A stretch of 64,000 bases of DNA from Emcibacter sp. SYSU 3D8 (GCF_039655875.1 NZ_JBBYXK010000001.1:1157001-1221000), one strand, 5' to 3'. Positions 33,656-43,004 are shown, counted from the stretch's first letter. Translations and numbers: made by a program. Notes: generated by a model not told the origin, from the letters alone.

Positions 33656-35182
33656 CTAGGTGTCGGCCCGGCGCCGCACCCCCTCCAGCTCCTTGACGAC
33701 CAACGCCTTGACCTTTGCCCGGTCGATCTTGCCGGCGGCGGTGCGCGGCATCTCCTTGACGAGCATGAAGTGATTGGGCGTCTGCGCGTTACCCACCTGG
33801 TCAATACAGTAACGCAGCATGGCCTTCGGCTCCGGCGGCGGCATCGCGGCACGGACCACGGCGACGACCTGGGCATCCGCGCCCTGGCCGATGCCCAGCA
33901 CGACCGCCTCCCGCACATCGGGATGGGACATCAGCGCCATCTCGACGATTGCCGGGAAGACCTGCACCCCGCGCCGGACGACGGCATCGGCCGCCCGTCC
34001 CTTGAGATGCAGGTAGCCCTCGTCATCGATGGCCGCGAGATCCCCGGAATAGTACCAGCCGTCGCGGACGCCCTCGAGGCCGCCGCCGCTGCCCGAATTG
34101 CCGATCAGATCGTCCGCAACCCCGCCTCCCTTGCACCGCAGGTGTCCGGCGACGTTCGGCCCCACCGGGCGGCCGTCGCCGTCGACGACCTCGACTGCAA
34201 CGGTGGACAGCACACGGCCGACGCTGTCGGCGTGGCCGGGAATGTCCTCCGGATAGAGCGCAGCCACCAGGCCCGCTCCGGCATTGCCATACATCTCGGT
34301 GAAATTGGGCGTCAGCGACCGGATGGCGTCGCGTTTGGCCTGGGCCGGCAACGGCGTGCCGGTGCAGATGATGCAGCGCATGTCCGGGAACAGCAGGCCC
34401 TCGTCCGGGGCGCAGGACAGCAGCTCCTGGCACATGCCCGGCGTCACGATCAGGATTGCGTCCTCGTGCGACTGGATGGCGCGCACGAAGTCCAGCAACT
34501 TGGCGAATTCGGGCAGGATGACGATCTTGCCGCCGGTCACCAGCCGGGACAGCAGCCCGGTGAGGAAGCCCGAGAAACTCATGCTTGAGGCGAGCAGAAA
34601 GCTGCCGGAATAATCCTCCGAGACCATGCCGGCCTTGTGCCATGCCGGATACCAGTCCGCCAGCCGACCCAGGGTCATCCGATGGGTGCACGGCACGCCC
34701 TTGGCCGGCCCGGTGCTGCCCGAGGACAGCAGGATATCGCTGGGCTCGGGAGTCTCGGCGTCATGGCGGCAGTCACCCTTGAAGCCGGCCAGCATCCTGC
34801 GCCACCCCGCATCGATGGTAATGCAGCGGACGTTGCCGATGGCCTTGGCGGGCGGTTCGATGAACAGCGTCGTCACGTTCAGGGCCCGGACTGTGGCATC
34901 GAACTGCTTTCCGTCGCTCCCGATGCCGAACTCGACCTTGGCCGCGCCGATCCGCATCAAGGCGAGCGACAGGATGAGATGATCGGCACTATTGGTCAGA
35001 CGGACGCCGATGGGCTGGCCCGCCTCGATGCCGAGGCTGCGCAGCCAGACGCTGGCCCGGCCGATCAGATTGGCGAACTGCTTGTAGGTCAGGCGGCCGG
35101 TAACATCCTCGAGCGCAACCAACTTCGGATGCTTCTCGGCATGGTCGAAGATCGCGTCGGTCAGGTTGGGGAAGGCAGGCAC
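33656..35182 (-). CDS. AMP-dependent acyl-CoA synthetase/ligase (paralogue 2)
   Basis: A 508-residue ANL-superfamily ligase collinear with its downstream neighbour over its full length (FxNLTDAIFDHA, LIGRASVWL, RLTNSADHLILSLALMR and similar blocks). The phosphate loop is SSGSTGPAKGVP, the A5 region EMYGNAGAGL, A7 YYSGDLAAIDDEGYLHLKGR, and the C-terminal catalytic Lys is in RTAAGKIDRAKV. It starts with GTG at 35182. The differences in the substrate-pocket region (about residues 185-310) suggest a different acid from paralogue 1. No carrier protein or condensing enzyme is adjacent, so thioesterification with CoA is likelier than a role in peptide synthesis. Confidence 0.88.
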   Translation of the reverse strand: MPAFPNLTDAIFDHAEKHPKLVALEDVTGRLTYKQFANLIGRASVWLRSLGIEAGQPIGVRLTNSADHLILSLALMRIGAAKVEFGIGSDGKQFDATVRALNVTTLFIEPPAKAIGNVRCITIDAGWRRMLAGFKGDCRHDAETPEPSDILLSSGSTGPAKGVPCTHRMTLGRLADWYPAWHKAGMVSEDYSGSFLLASSMSFSGFLTGLLSRLVTGGKIVILPEFAKLLDFVRAIQSHEDAILIVTPGMCQELLSCAPDEGLLFPDMRCIICTGTPLPAQAKRDAIRSLTPNFTEMYGNAGAGLVAALYPEDIPGHADSVGRVLSTVAVEVVDGDGRPVGPNVAGHLRCKGGGVADDLIGNSGSGGGLEGVRDGWYYSGDLAAIDDEGYLHLKGRAADAVVRRGVQVFPAIVEMALMSHPDVREAVVLGIGQGADAQVVAVVRAAMPPPEPKAMLRYCIDQVGNAQTPNHFMLVKEMPRTAAGKIDRAKVKALVVKELEGVRRRADT

Positions 35183-35287
35183 GTTGGTCTCACCGCGAAT
35201 AACGAAAATCAGCCGGATAGTGCGTCAAGCGGCCACCGCCGCACAACCGGCATTTGGGCAGGCGGCCCGGCGGCATGGCTGCCGCGC

Positions 35288-36058
35288 CTATTGTCGCAAG
35301 ACAAGGCGGTCGCCGCTCACCTGGTACCCGGAAAGCCGGTTGAGGAAGCTCATGCCCAGCAGCGAGCCCAGCATCTCGCCCTCGACCACCATGGCGTCGA
35401 CATTGCGGAGATCGATGGGGCCGATGGCGACGCTGTCGAGCGAGACGCGCGCACCGCGGGTTGTGCCGTTGGCGGTGTTCACCAGATGATTGAAATCCCG
35501 CGGCGCCGGGGTGATCCCGAGCCGTTGGGCATCGGCCCGGCTGAGGGCGATTACGCTGGCGCCGGTGTCGACCATGAACATGATCTTCTTGCCCTCGACC
35601 TCGGCCTCGGCGAAGAAGTGACCGCCCTGGGCATAGAGCGTCACCGATCGCTCGGTCGGCGTGACGGTGGCGACACCCTGGGCAGGCAAGGCATTGCCCA
35701 CGACCCGGTCCCGCGCCATCCCGAACTCACCCCGGAACGCATAGAGCAGCGCGATCGCCGAGCCAATGGCAACCCAGATCCCGATATGGCGGAGCGTGCG
35801 GCCGGGACTGTCGGCGAAACTGGCCCCCAGGCTTACAACCAGGATCGACAGCAGGGCGACGAGATAGACCAGCCGCGGCATTTGATCGCCGAGGCCGGCA
35901 GCCTGTTCGCCGATGCCTGGCGCATTGGGGAACGCGACCAGCAGTCCGACGACCAGACCGGCGACCAGCACCAGCAGGATCAGCGTCCAGAAGCAGCCTC
36001 CTCTGCCCTTCGGAGGCTCGTCGTAATGGTGTTCCCAATTGGGTTGCGGCGCCACCAT
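35288..36058 (-). CDS. Membrane-anchored retropepsin-like aspartic protease
   Basis: A 256-residue protein of the TIGR02281 (clan AA) type. It has an N-terminal cytosolic tail, three hydrophobic segments (about residues 22-42, 60-80 and 92-108) and a C-terminal retropepsin-like domain. The catalytic Asp is in FMVDTGASVIALS, the second family motif LGSLLGMSFLNRLSGYQV is present, and it ends in RLVLRQ. Such proteins act as homodimers in the periplasm; their substrates are poorly known in alphaproteobacteria. AAGGA lies 5 bases before the ATG at 36058. Confidence 0.88.
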   Translation of the reverse strand: MVAPQPNWEHHYDEPPKGRGGCFWTLILLVLVAGLVVGLLVAFPNAPGIGEQAAGLGDQMPRLVYLVALLSILVVSLGASFADSPGRTLRHIGIWVAIGSAIALLYAFRGEFGMARDRVVGNALPAQGVATVTPTERSVTLYAQGGHFFAEAEVEGKKIMFMVDTGASVIALSRADAQRLGITPAPRDFNHLVNTANGTTRGARVSLDSVAIGPIDLRNVDAMVVEGEMLGSLLGMSFLNRLSGYQVSGDRLVLRQ

Positions 36059-36186
36059 TCTATTCCTTACCGAATACCGGCAGGACACTGTCCGGCACGT
36101 GGAGCTGTCGGCCGTGGCGAGCGGTAACGACCAGCACGCCACCCAGGAAACCGGCGGGAGCCGGCCCGGCACAGACCACCGTCATA

Positions 36187-36202
36187 TAGACCGACCGGTC
36201 TT
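36187..36202. promoter_or_regulatory. NemR/TetR-type operator-like inverted repeat without an adjacent regulator
   Basis: TAGACC-GACC-GGTCTT is an inverted repeat with a 4-base spacer and one terminal mismatch, resembling the box bound by NemR-type TetR repressors. It is 129 bases upstream of the aspartic protease gene and after the quinoprotein stop. No regulator gene is next to it. Confidence 0.35.
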
Positions 36203-36288
36203 GATATGCACGTGCGAACGACCGGCGGCGCCGGTTGGCCAGTGGGGCGGCCGGTTCACGGCTTTTTGATCCCTGTTCATTGACCGCA

Positions 36289-38199
36289 TCATTGCTTTCC
36301 GATGCCGAAGACCAGCAGAACATTGCCCGGCATGTGGCCATAGATGCCATAGCCCGAATTGACGAACAGGCGGCCATTCGCCACCACCGGCCCGGCCGCG
36401 CCACCGATCGAGCCGCCATGTGCCGTGGCGCCGCTGGTGGCGGTCACACCGGCAGTCGTGTCGTTCTCCCAGAGTACCTTGCCGGTCGCGCCGTCATGGA
36501 TCCGCAGCACGCCGTCCATGCCGCCCGCCAGCACCATGCCCGGCATCGCGGTGATGGCGGCAGAGATACCAGGCTCGCAGAATTCACGGCCCTTGCAGAC
36601 ATCGACGGCCGGCCATTTCCAGGCATACTGACCGGTCTTCATATCCAGTGCATAGAGCCCCGGGCGGCGTTCTTCCGGATAGGTGCGCCCATCCTCGCCG
36701 TCGCTGATCGGCACATAGAGCACGTCACCCTCGGCAGCCATGCCGAAATGGATGCCGCCCTGGATGCCGCCGCGTCCCACCTTGGTATTCCACACCAGCT
36801 TGCCGGTGTCGGGGTCGAGCGCGGTGACCAGGCCCGATTTCTGGCCGCCCAGCACCAGGTCGCGGCCGTCGCTGAGCGACGCCAGCACGGTCGCGGCGCC
36901 AAAGTCGAAGTCGGGACCGCCTTCCTTCGGGCAGTTGTCCGGCGTGGCGCTGTCGCAGGACGTGTTCCAGGCATCGTTGGGCGTTGCCTGGTAGTGCCAG
37001 TTGACCTTGCCGCTTTCCAGGTCGATGGCGAAGATCGCGTCGCTGGTCAGGGTGGCCGGCGACGAATAGTTCTCGCCGGTGCCCACATAGAGCTGACCGC
37101 GCTTCTCGTCGATGGCCGGGCTGTTCCAGATCGGTGCGCCTGACGGGCCGTACATATCGGTGCCCGACCTGTTCTTGCCGGTGACGGCCGGGGGTGTCTC
37201 GATGGTGTAGGTCTGCCAGAGCTTCGCGCCCGAGGCGGCGTCGTAGGCGACCACGGATCCCCGAAACTTGCAGCATTCGAATCTGGGGTCCAGGGCGGGC
37301 GTGACCTCGAGCGACGATACCGGCACATACAACCGGCCGTCATGGAGCGACGGCGTACCGGTGATCGTCGCGTTGGGATGGTCATCCGCGCGCACGCGCC
37401 ACAATTCGCGGCCGGTGAACGCCTCGACGCCGTAGACATTGCCGAGCAGGTCGCCGAAATACAGTGCCGGCCGGGCATCGGCATCGCCCGCCGTCCACGG
37501 GCTGATCGCGATGCCGGTGCGCACTTCGGCGGATGCGCTATAGGTCCAGCGCACGCAACCGGTCGCCTGATCCAGCGCGAAGACGGTGCCGTCATGGCTG
37601 CCGACGAACACCGCGCCGGCGGCCAGCGCCGGCTGGGAACGGGCACGCAGGGCGTCCGGATACGCGAACGCCCACAGCAGCTTCAATCCGTGCAGATCCT
37701 CGCGGGACAGGCCGGCCGGGAGCAGCCGCGTATTGGTGCGCTGCAGCCCCCAATTGGTCAGGGCCGGTGTCGCCGCGCGGTCGAACGCGGCGGCCTTGCC
37801 CGTACATGACGGCCCCGCCTGCGCCGCAGCGGTGCCGAAGGCGCGGGCGGCCAGGTATTGCGACACGTCGCGCTTCTGGGTGTCGTCGAGACTGGCTGCC
37901 TCGTCCTGCATCACGCCCACGGTCATGGCCCGGTAAATCGATTCGGGCGACATGATCTGCAGCATGGAGATATGCGGCGCCTTCGGGACCTGGCCGTCGT
38001 GGCAATTGGCGCACAGTGACAGGTAGACCGCCTTGCCGGCGTCGGCGGTGGCGGCAGGCAGCGTCATCTGTGCCGTCGCCGGCGCTTCCACCGGCGCTTC
38101 TACCGGCGCGGACACCGGCGGCGTCTCGTCGGACTTGCCGCACGCCGCGAGCAGAAGCGCGAGAACGCCCGCCACGACCAGACCCATTGACTTCGTCAT
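36289..38199 (-). CDS. Haem c-containing quinoprotein lipoprotein (PQQ-dependent alcohol dehydrogenase-like)
   Basis: A 636-residue periplasmic lipoprotein. The signal peptide ends in the lipobox LLAAC (Cys20), followed by a Pro/Ala-rich tether (VSAPVEAPVEAPAT) and a cytochrome c domain with CANCH at residues 63-67. An eight-bladed beta-propeller follows with repeated blade motifs such as VFALDQATGCVRWTY, YAWKWPAVDV and GKVLWEND. The order haem domain first, propeller second is that of polyvinyl-alcohol dehydrogenase (cytochrome). It should oxidise an alcohol using PQQ and hand electrons to its haem. Start ATG 38199 with GGGAG upstream. Just upstream in the same orientation are the IorB and IorA genes, so alcohol-to-aldehyde-to-acid oxidation is a reasonable joint role. 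Confidence 0.85.
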   Translation of the reverse strand: MTKSMGLVVAGVLALLLAACGKSDETPPVSAPVEAPVEAPATAQMTLPAATADAGKAVYLSLCANCHDGQVPKAPHISMLQIMSPESIYRAMTVGVMQDEAASLDDTQKRDVSQYLAARAFGTAAAQAGPSCTGKAAAFDRAATPALTNWGLQRTNTRLLPAGLSREDLHGLKLLWAFAYPDALRARSQPALAAGAVFVGSHDGTVFALDQATGCVRWTYSASAEVRTGIAISPWTAGDADARPALYFGDLLGNVYGVEAFTGRELWRVRADDHPNATITGTPSLHDGRLYVPVSSLEVTPALDPRFECCKFRGSVVAYDAASGAKLWQTYTIETPPAVTGKNRSGTDMYGPSGAPIWNSPAIDEKRGQLYVGTGENYSSPATLTSDAIFAIDLESGKVNWHYQATPNDAWNTSCDSATPDNCPKEGGPDFDFGAATVLASLSDGRDLVLGGQKSGLVTALDPDTGKLVWNTKVGRGGIQGGIHFGMAAEGDVLYVPISDGEDGRTYPEERRPGLYALDMKTGQYAWKWPAVDVCKGREFCEPGISAAITAMPGMVLAGGMDGVLRIHDGATGKVLWENDTTAGVTATSGATAHGGSIGGAAGPVVANGRLFVNSGYGIYGHMPGNVLLVFGIGKQ

Positions 38200-38291
38200 C
38201 TTGATCTCCCCATACAGCCCGGATCGTGCCATGGCCGCACGAGGCCACGCAAGCGCGCGTGGCTGCTGGCGATGCCGGCTGGTTGCCCGGT

Positions 38292-40436
38292 TCAGACCAG
38301 ACCGATACCCTCGTCCATCAGCGGCAGCTTGCGGATGCGCTTGCCGCCAGCGGCGACGATGGCATTGGTCAGCGCCGGCGCCAGCGGCGGCACGCCCGGT
38401 TCGGTGATGCCGCCGATCGGTCCGCTTTCCATGATATGCACGGAAACCGGGGGTATGTGCGCCATCAGCGCCATCTTGTAGGTGTCGAAGTCCTTCTGCA
38501 CCGCCGCGCCGTCCTTGATGTCGATGCGGCCGAACATGGCAGCGGTCAGCGCGAAGACCATGCCGCCTTCGATCTGCGTCTCGATGCCCCTCGGATTGAC
38601 CGCAAGGCCGCAATCCACCACCGCCGTCAGCTTGGTCAGCTTGATGGTTGCCGGGCTTGGCATGGTCAACTCGACCACCTGGGCGCAAATCGAGCCGAAG
38701 CTCTCATGCACGGCGATGCCGCGGCCGTGCCCGGCCGGAAGCGGCGTATCCCATCCGGCTTCCTTGGCCGCGCGTTCCAGCACCGCCAGATGGCGCGGAT
38801 AGGCGGTCATCAGCGACCGCCGGTAGGCCACCGGATCGGCGCCGTTCTCGCGCGCCAGTTCATCGATGAAGCTTTCGATGAAGAAGGCGTTGTAGCTGTG
38901 CGGCACCGATCGCCAGAAGCCCAGCGGCACGCCGGCCTGGGGCATGGCGTAATCCAGCTTGAGGTTCGGCAGGCTGTAGGCCGGCGCATCGGCGCCGAAG
39001 ACGGAAATCGGGTCGACGTCGTTCATGACCCGCGTCGGCGCCAGTTGCTCGGCGATCGAGGGCACCACCAGGCGGTTGTTCCACAGCGCCGGCAGGCCCG
39101 ATTCGTCGAGCCCGGCGGTCAACTTGCTGATGGCGCAGGGCCGCAGCATGCCATGGGCCATGTCCTCGTTCCGGGTCCAGATCACCTTGACCGGCTTGCC
39201 CATGACCTTCGACGCCACGATGGCGGGGCGGATGAAGCTCATGCCGATGCGCCTGCCGAAACCACCACCCATATAGGGCACGTGAACATTCACGTTTTCG
39301 GGCCGGGCGTCGAACTCCTCGGCGATGGAATAACGCTCGCGGCCCGCGTTCTGGGTCGGCGCCCACACCTCGATCCTGTCGCCCTGAACCCAGGCCGTCG
39401 CGTTCATGGGTTCCATGGTCGCATGGTGCAGCAGCGGCACCTGGTAGGTGGCGCTGAAGCTCTTCTTGACCGACTTGGCGGCCGATTTGCTGTCGCCGCG
39501 GTCGACAGCCACCGCGCCCGGCTTTTTCAGCGCCGCCTGCAACAACGTGTCGATCTTCTCGCTGGAATTCTTGCCGCCCGGGCCCGCGTCCCACTGCGGC
39601 GCCAGCGCGGCCGCGCCCTTCTTCGCCGGCCAGAAACCAGTGCCGACAACGATGAAATAATCATCCTTGGGGATCACGCGCAGCACGCCCCGGATCGCCA
39701 TGGCGGGCGCCGGATCGAGCGCCTTGAGCTTGCCGCCGAACACCGGGCAATGAACCACGGTACCGACCAGCAGGTCGGCCATGCCCACATCGATGCCGAA
39801 TGATGCGGCGCCCGTGGCGTGGGCCCGCGCATCGAGCCGGGTTGTGGGCTTGCCCACGATCCGCCGGTCGGCGGCCGCCTTGAGCGCCACGTTCTGCGGC
39901 GGGGCCAGGGTCGCCGCGCCGCGCGCCAGGCTGCCATAGGTGGCGGTCTTGCCACTGGGATGGGAGACGGCCCCATTGCTCGCCGTACATTGGCTGACCG
40001 GCACGGCCCAGCGATTTGCCGCCGCCTGCACCATCAGCTGCCGCGCGGTGGCGCCAGCCTTCGACAGCGGCTCGAAATTGACCCGCACCGAACGGCTGCC
40101 CCCGGTGCCCATGGCAGCCGGCTCCATGCCATTCTCGGGGACCGCGTCGGCATGCACCACCTTGATCTTGCTCCAGTCGGCCTCGAGTTCCTCGGCGACG
40201 ATCATCGGCAGCGAGGTCTGCACGCCCTGGCCCATCTCGGCCTGGTGCAGCGTGATGGTCACCGTGCCGTCAGGATCTATCTGGACGAAGGTGTTGAGCC
40301 GGCCTGGCTGGGCCGGCGCGACCAACTGGCCGAAGGCGTCGAATACCGGCAAGGAGACGCCGAGCACGAGGCCGCCGCCGGCGGCCGACGCGCCCTTGAG
40401 GAAACCACGGCGAGAGACATTGACGATTCTGGTCAT
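38292..40436 (-). CDS. iorB: Isoquinoline 1-oxidoreductase-type molybdopterin subunit (xanthine oxidase family)
   Basis: A 714-residue large subunit of a molybdenum hydroxylase. The N-terminus is a twin-arginine export signal (SRRGFLKG at residues 8-15, hydrophobic AAGGGLVLGV). Cofactor-binding regions include QAEMGQGVQTSLPMIVAEEL near 65, YMGGGFGRRIGMSF, and VPLGFWRSVPHSYNAF, and the Glu-bearing C-terminal segment is GGITEPGVPPLAPALTNA. With the small 2Fe-2S subunit it oxidises aldehydes or N-heterocycles, with periplasmic location predicted from the signal. The ATG at 40436 is preferred because AGGA is well spaced. The small subunit gene ends 9 bases upstream, and the quinoprotein follows 92 bases downstream. 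Confidence 0.9.
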   Translation of the reverse strand: MTRIVNVSRRGFLKGASAAGGGLVLGVSLPVFDAFGQLVAPAQPGRLNTFVQIDPDGTVTITLHQAEMGQGVQTSLPMIVAEELEADWSKIKVVHADAVPENGMEPAAMGTGGSRSVRVNFEPLSKAGATARQLMVQAAANRWAVPVSQCTASNGAVSHPSGKTATYGSLARGAATLAPPQNVALKAAADRRIVGKPTTRLDARAHATGAASFGIDVGMADLLVGTVVHCPVFGGKLKALDPAPAMAIRGVLRVIPKDDYFIVVGTGFWPAKKGAAALAPQWDAGPGGKNSSEKIDTLLQAALKKPGAVAVDRGDSKSAAKSVKKSFSATYQVPLLHHATMEPMNATAWVQGDRIEVWAPTQNAGRERYSIAEEFDARPENVNVHVPYMGGGFGRRIGMSFIRPAIVASKVMGKPVKVIWTRNEDMAHGMLRPCAISKLTAGLDESGLPALWNNRLVVPSIAEQLAPTRVMNDVDPISVFGADAPAYSLPNLKLDYAMPQAGVPLGFWRSVPHSYNAFFIESFIDELARENGADPVAYRRSLMTAYPRHLAVLERAAKEAGWDTPLPAGHGRGIAVHESFGSICAQVVELTMPSPATIKLTKLTAVVDCGLAVNPRGIETQIEGGMVFALTAAMFGRIDIKDGAAVQKDFDTYKMALMAHIPPVSVHIMESGPIGGITEPGVPPLAPALTNAIVAAGGKRIRKLPLMDEGIGLV

Positions 40437-40445
40437 GGCCATGTC

Positions 40446-40892
40446 CTACACCTGCCCCGAGGCGCGCTTGATGGCTGCCCGGATGCGGTTATAGGTTCCG
40501 CAGCGGCAGATATTGGTCATGGCGGCGTCGATTTCGGCGTCCGTCGGCTTCGCGCCGTTGGCGACCAGCGCCGCCGCGGTCATGATCTGGCCGGCCTGGC
40601 AGTAGCCGCACTGGGACACGTCCTTCTCGACCCAGGCATCCTGGAGCGGATGCGATCCGCCCAGCGCCTCGATGGTGACGATCTCCCGGTCGCCGGCATC
40701 CTGCACGGCGACGCCGCAGCTGCGCGTGACGACGCCGCCAAGGTGAATCGTGCAGGCGCCGCAAAGGCCCGCATCGCAACCATATTTGGTGCCGGTCAGG
40801 CCCAGATTGTCGCGCAGGACCCACAGCAGCGGCGTATCGCCGTCAACGTCGACACTGTGCTGCGAGCCGTTCACCTTGATCGAAAACGTCAT
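40446..40892 (-). CDS. iorA: 2Fe-2S subunit of isoquinoline 1-oxidoreductase-type molybdenum enzyme
   Basis: A 148-residue ferredoxin-type subunit with two 2Fe-2S clusters. The plant-type N-terminal cluster uses GCDAGLCGACTIHLGG plus a later Cys (RSCGVAV); the C-terminal four-helix cluster uses CGYCQAGQIM and ICRCGTYNRIRAAI. It passes electrons from the molybdenum site of IorB. It has no signal peptide of its own and is probably carried across the membrane with the Tat-signal-bearing large subunit, as in this family. It is first of the two-gene unit. Confidence 0.93.
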   Translation of the reverse strand: MTFSIKVNGSQHSVDVDGDTPLLWVLRDNLGLTGTKYGCDAGLCGACTIHLGGVVTRSCGVAVQDAGDREIVTIEALGGSHPLQDAWVEKDVSQCGYCQAGQIMTAAALVANGAKPTDAEIDAAMTNICRCGTYNRIRAAIKRASGQV

Positions 40893-41045
40893 GAATTTCC
40901 CAATCCCCCTCGTTGGCTGCCGTTATCACGCGCCCGTGCAGATCGTCCCCGTTCGAGCGAACGCAGGCTGCCTCGAAAGCGAAGTTAGAGTGAATTGTGG
41001 CATCCGCCAACTGCCCGTCTCGCGCCCGGCGCGTTGCCGCTGCTT

Positions 41046-42995
41046 TTACTGTCTCGAGACCCGTCCGCCAAGGTGCTGGGCGAGGAAATGTTCCATCCGG
41101 TCGGCAACCGCCTCGAACCGCTCCGGCGTGGCCATGGCATGGCCTTCGCCGGGCACCCACATGGTCTCGACCGGGCGGCCCAGCGCATGCAGCCGCTGGG
41201 CCATGCGCTCGCCGTGGTTGATGGGCACACGGTCATCCTCGGTGCTGTGGATGATCAGCACCGGATCGACGATTTTCTCGGCATTCTGCAGCGGCGACCG
41301 GCTGTCCATGTCGGCGACGGCACCTGGCCGGTCGGGGTTGCCGGCGAAAACCGTCCAGATACTGACAGTCGGCGACAGCCAGGCGACCAGGCTGGTGAGA
41401 TCCGATGGACCATTGATGGAAATGCCGGCCACGAAGCGGTCCGGCGCCTCGGCAAGTCCTACCAGCGCTGCCCAGCCGCCATAGGATGCGCCGCCGATGG
41501 CGACATGGTCCTTGTCGACCATGCCTCGCGCAATGGCCCAGTCCAGCGCGTCGACCAGATCGGTGTTCATCTTGCGCGAGAATTCGCCGCGGGCGGCGGC
41601 CATGAACTTCTTGCCGTAGCCCGTCGAGCCCCGGTAGTTGACGTCGATCACCACATAGCCCCGGTTGGCGAGGAACTGGACCATGGGATCGAAGCCCCAG
41701 TAGCTGCGGGCGAACGGCCCGCCATGGACCCAGACGATCGCCGGCAACCGCCTGCCCTCGCCGCCGCGCGGCACCGTGACGTAGCCATGGATCTCCAGGC
41801 CGTCGCGGGCCGTGAACTGGAAGGGCTCGGTCCTGGCGAAATTTTCGGCGCGACGGCCGCGTTCGTCCTTGTGCAGCAGCCGGCGCTCGCCACTCTGCCG
41901 GTCGACAAGCCAGATTTCCGTGCGGCCTTCGTCGGACGCCACGTTGACGACCACCCGCCGCCCCAGCGAGTCCAGATCCTCGATGGACGCCACCGTCCGC
42001 GGATCATCACCCGCAAGATCGTGCAATGCGCTACCCAGCACCGCGTCGAAATAATGCGCGGCGCGCCGGGCAGGATAGGCTTCGGCGACCACCGGCCGAT
42101 TCTCCGGACCGGTGCGCCAGACCCATTCCACGTCGGCATCGGGCTCGGCATAAAGCAATTTCTCACTGCCATCGGCGAGCGAGAACCGGACCAGCGCCAC
42201 CTTGTCTCGTCCCCGGTTGGACAGCGCCAGCACGCCGCCGCCGATGATTCGGTTGCCGATGAACTGGAAAGTCTCCTCCACCGCCACATCGGCCTTTTTT
42301 ACCCACGCGCCGCCACGCAGGACGTCGATCTCTACGCCACCGGACGGGACCCGCCTGGTGCGGGCGAACAGACCGGCGTCGCGCAGCGCGTGCCAGTCGA
42401 TCACGTCTCCGGGGTTGCGGGCGATCCGGGTCTCCTTGCCGTCGCGCAGGTTGCGGCGATAGACGTCCATCAGGTCGCGGTCGCGCCGGTTGTCGCTGAC
42501 CACCAGATCGGCGCCCCAATATTGTTCGACCTCGGTGGTCACGCTCTCCGGCGACAGCGGCAGCGGCAGCGGGTTGGGGTCCTCCAGCCTGACCGCATAG
42601 GTCCGGAAGTGCTCGTTGCCCATGGTGTCGACGTCGAGGAACAACGTGGTCGCGCCCGGCCCCCAGCTGATGTCCTGCGGCTTCATGGGCAGCTCGATGG
42701 TCCGCCGCTGACGCGTCGCCAGCGTCTCGATCAGCAGCCGCGTGCGATGGGCCTGGCCCGGCTCCAGCCAGGCGAGCAATGCGCCGTCATCGGACAGACG
42801 CCAGGCGAACGGCTCGCGCCGCTCGCCGAACAGTTCCTGGCGCGTCAGGATCGGCGGCAGGTGGATCTGAGCCAGCGCCGGATGGGACGCCGGGGTTTCC
42901 ACATAGGGGTCGTCCCGGGAGCACGCGACGAAGGTAACCGCCGCCGCGCCGAGAAGCGGGCCAAGCCAGTAGATGAGGCCACGCTTTCTCGTCAA
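41046..42995 (-). CDS. S9 family peptidase (prolyl oligopeptidase type), lipoprotein
   Basis: A 649-residue serine peptidase. A basic start (MTRKRG), a hydrophobic segment and Cys26 in VTFVACSRD suggest a lipoprotein signal. Residues about 60-380 form a beta-propeller (WRLSDDGALLAWLEP and similar blades). The C-terminal alpha/beta-hydrolase domain carries the nucleophile in GGASYGGWA, Asp in STEDDRVP and His in PGEGHAMATP. It cleaves short peptides, probably in the periplasm. It lies 9 bases after an SDR gene stop (same strand), with no obvious functional link. Confidence 0.9.
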   Translation of the reverse strand: MTRKRGLIYWLGPLLGAAAVTFVACSRDDPYVETPASHPALAQIHLPPILTRQELFGERREPFAWRLSDDGALLAWLEPGQAHRTRLLIETLATRQRRTIELPMKPQDISWGPGATTLFLDVDTMGNEHFRTYAVRLEDPNPLPLPLSPESVTTEVEQYWGADLVVSDNRRDRDLMDVYRRNLRDGKETRIARNPGDVIDWHALRDAGLFARTRRVPSGGVEIDVLRGGAWVKKADVAVEETFQFIGNRIIGGGVLALSNRGRDKVALVRFSLADGSEKLLYAEPDADVEWVWRTGPENRPVVAEAYPARRAAHYFDAVLGSALHDLAGDDPRTVASIEDLDSLGRRVVVNVASDEGRTEIWLVDRQSGERRLLHKDERGRRAENFARTEPFQFTARDGLEIHGYVTVPRGGEGRRLPAIVWVHGGPFARSYWGFDPMVQFLANRGYVVIDVNYRGSTGYGKKFMAAARGEFSRKMNTDLVDALDWAIARGMVDKDHVAIGGASYGGWAALVGLAEAPDRFVAGISINGPSDLTSLVAWLSPTVSIWTVFAGNPDRPGAVADMDSRSPLQNAEKIVDPVLIIHSTEDDRVPINHGERMAQRLHALGRPVETMWVPGEGHAMATPERFEAVADRMEHFLAQHLGGRVSRQ

Positions 42996-43004
42996 TCGGG
43001 TCGC

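Noticed and set aside
33550-33918. Upstream extension of the first AMP-ligase frame
   Set aside because: The added translation is low-complexity Arg/Cys/Ser-rich sequence that overlaps the end of the paralogous gene; alignment between the paralogues starts at the GTG at 33549.
32026-35182. Non-ribosomal peptide synthetase modules
   Set aside because: Both proteins are stand-alone ligases of about 508 residues without carrier, condensation or thioesterase domains.
36060-36288. A short minus-strand frame after the quinoprotein that ends in a VFGKE-like tail
   Set aside because: No start with a ribosome-binding site, most of it overlaps the quinoprotein gene, and the match to the quinoprotein tail is only about ten residues; kept only as a possible remnant.
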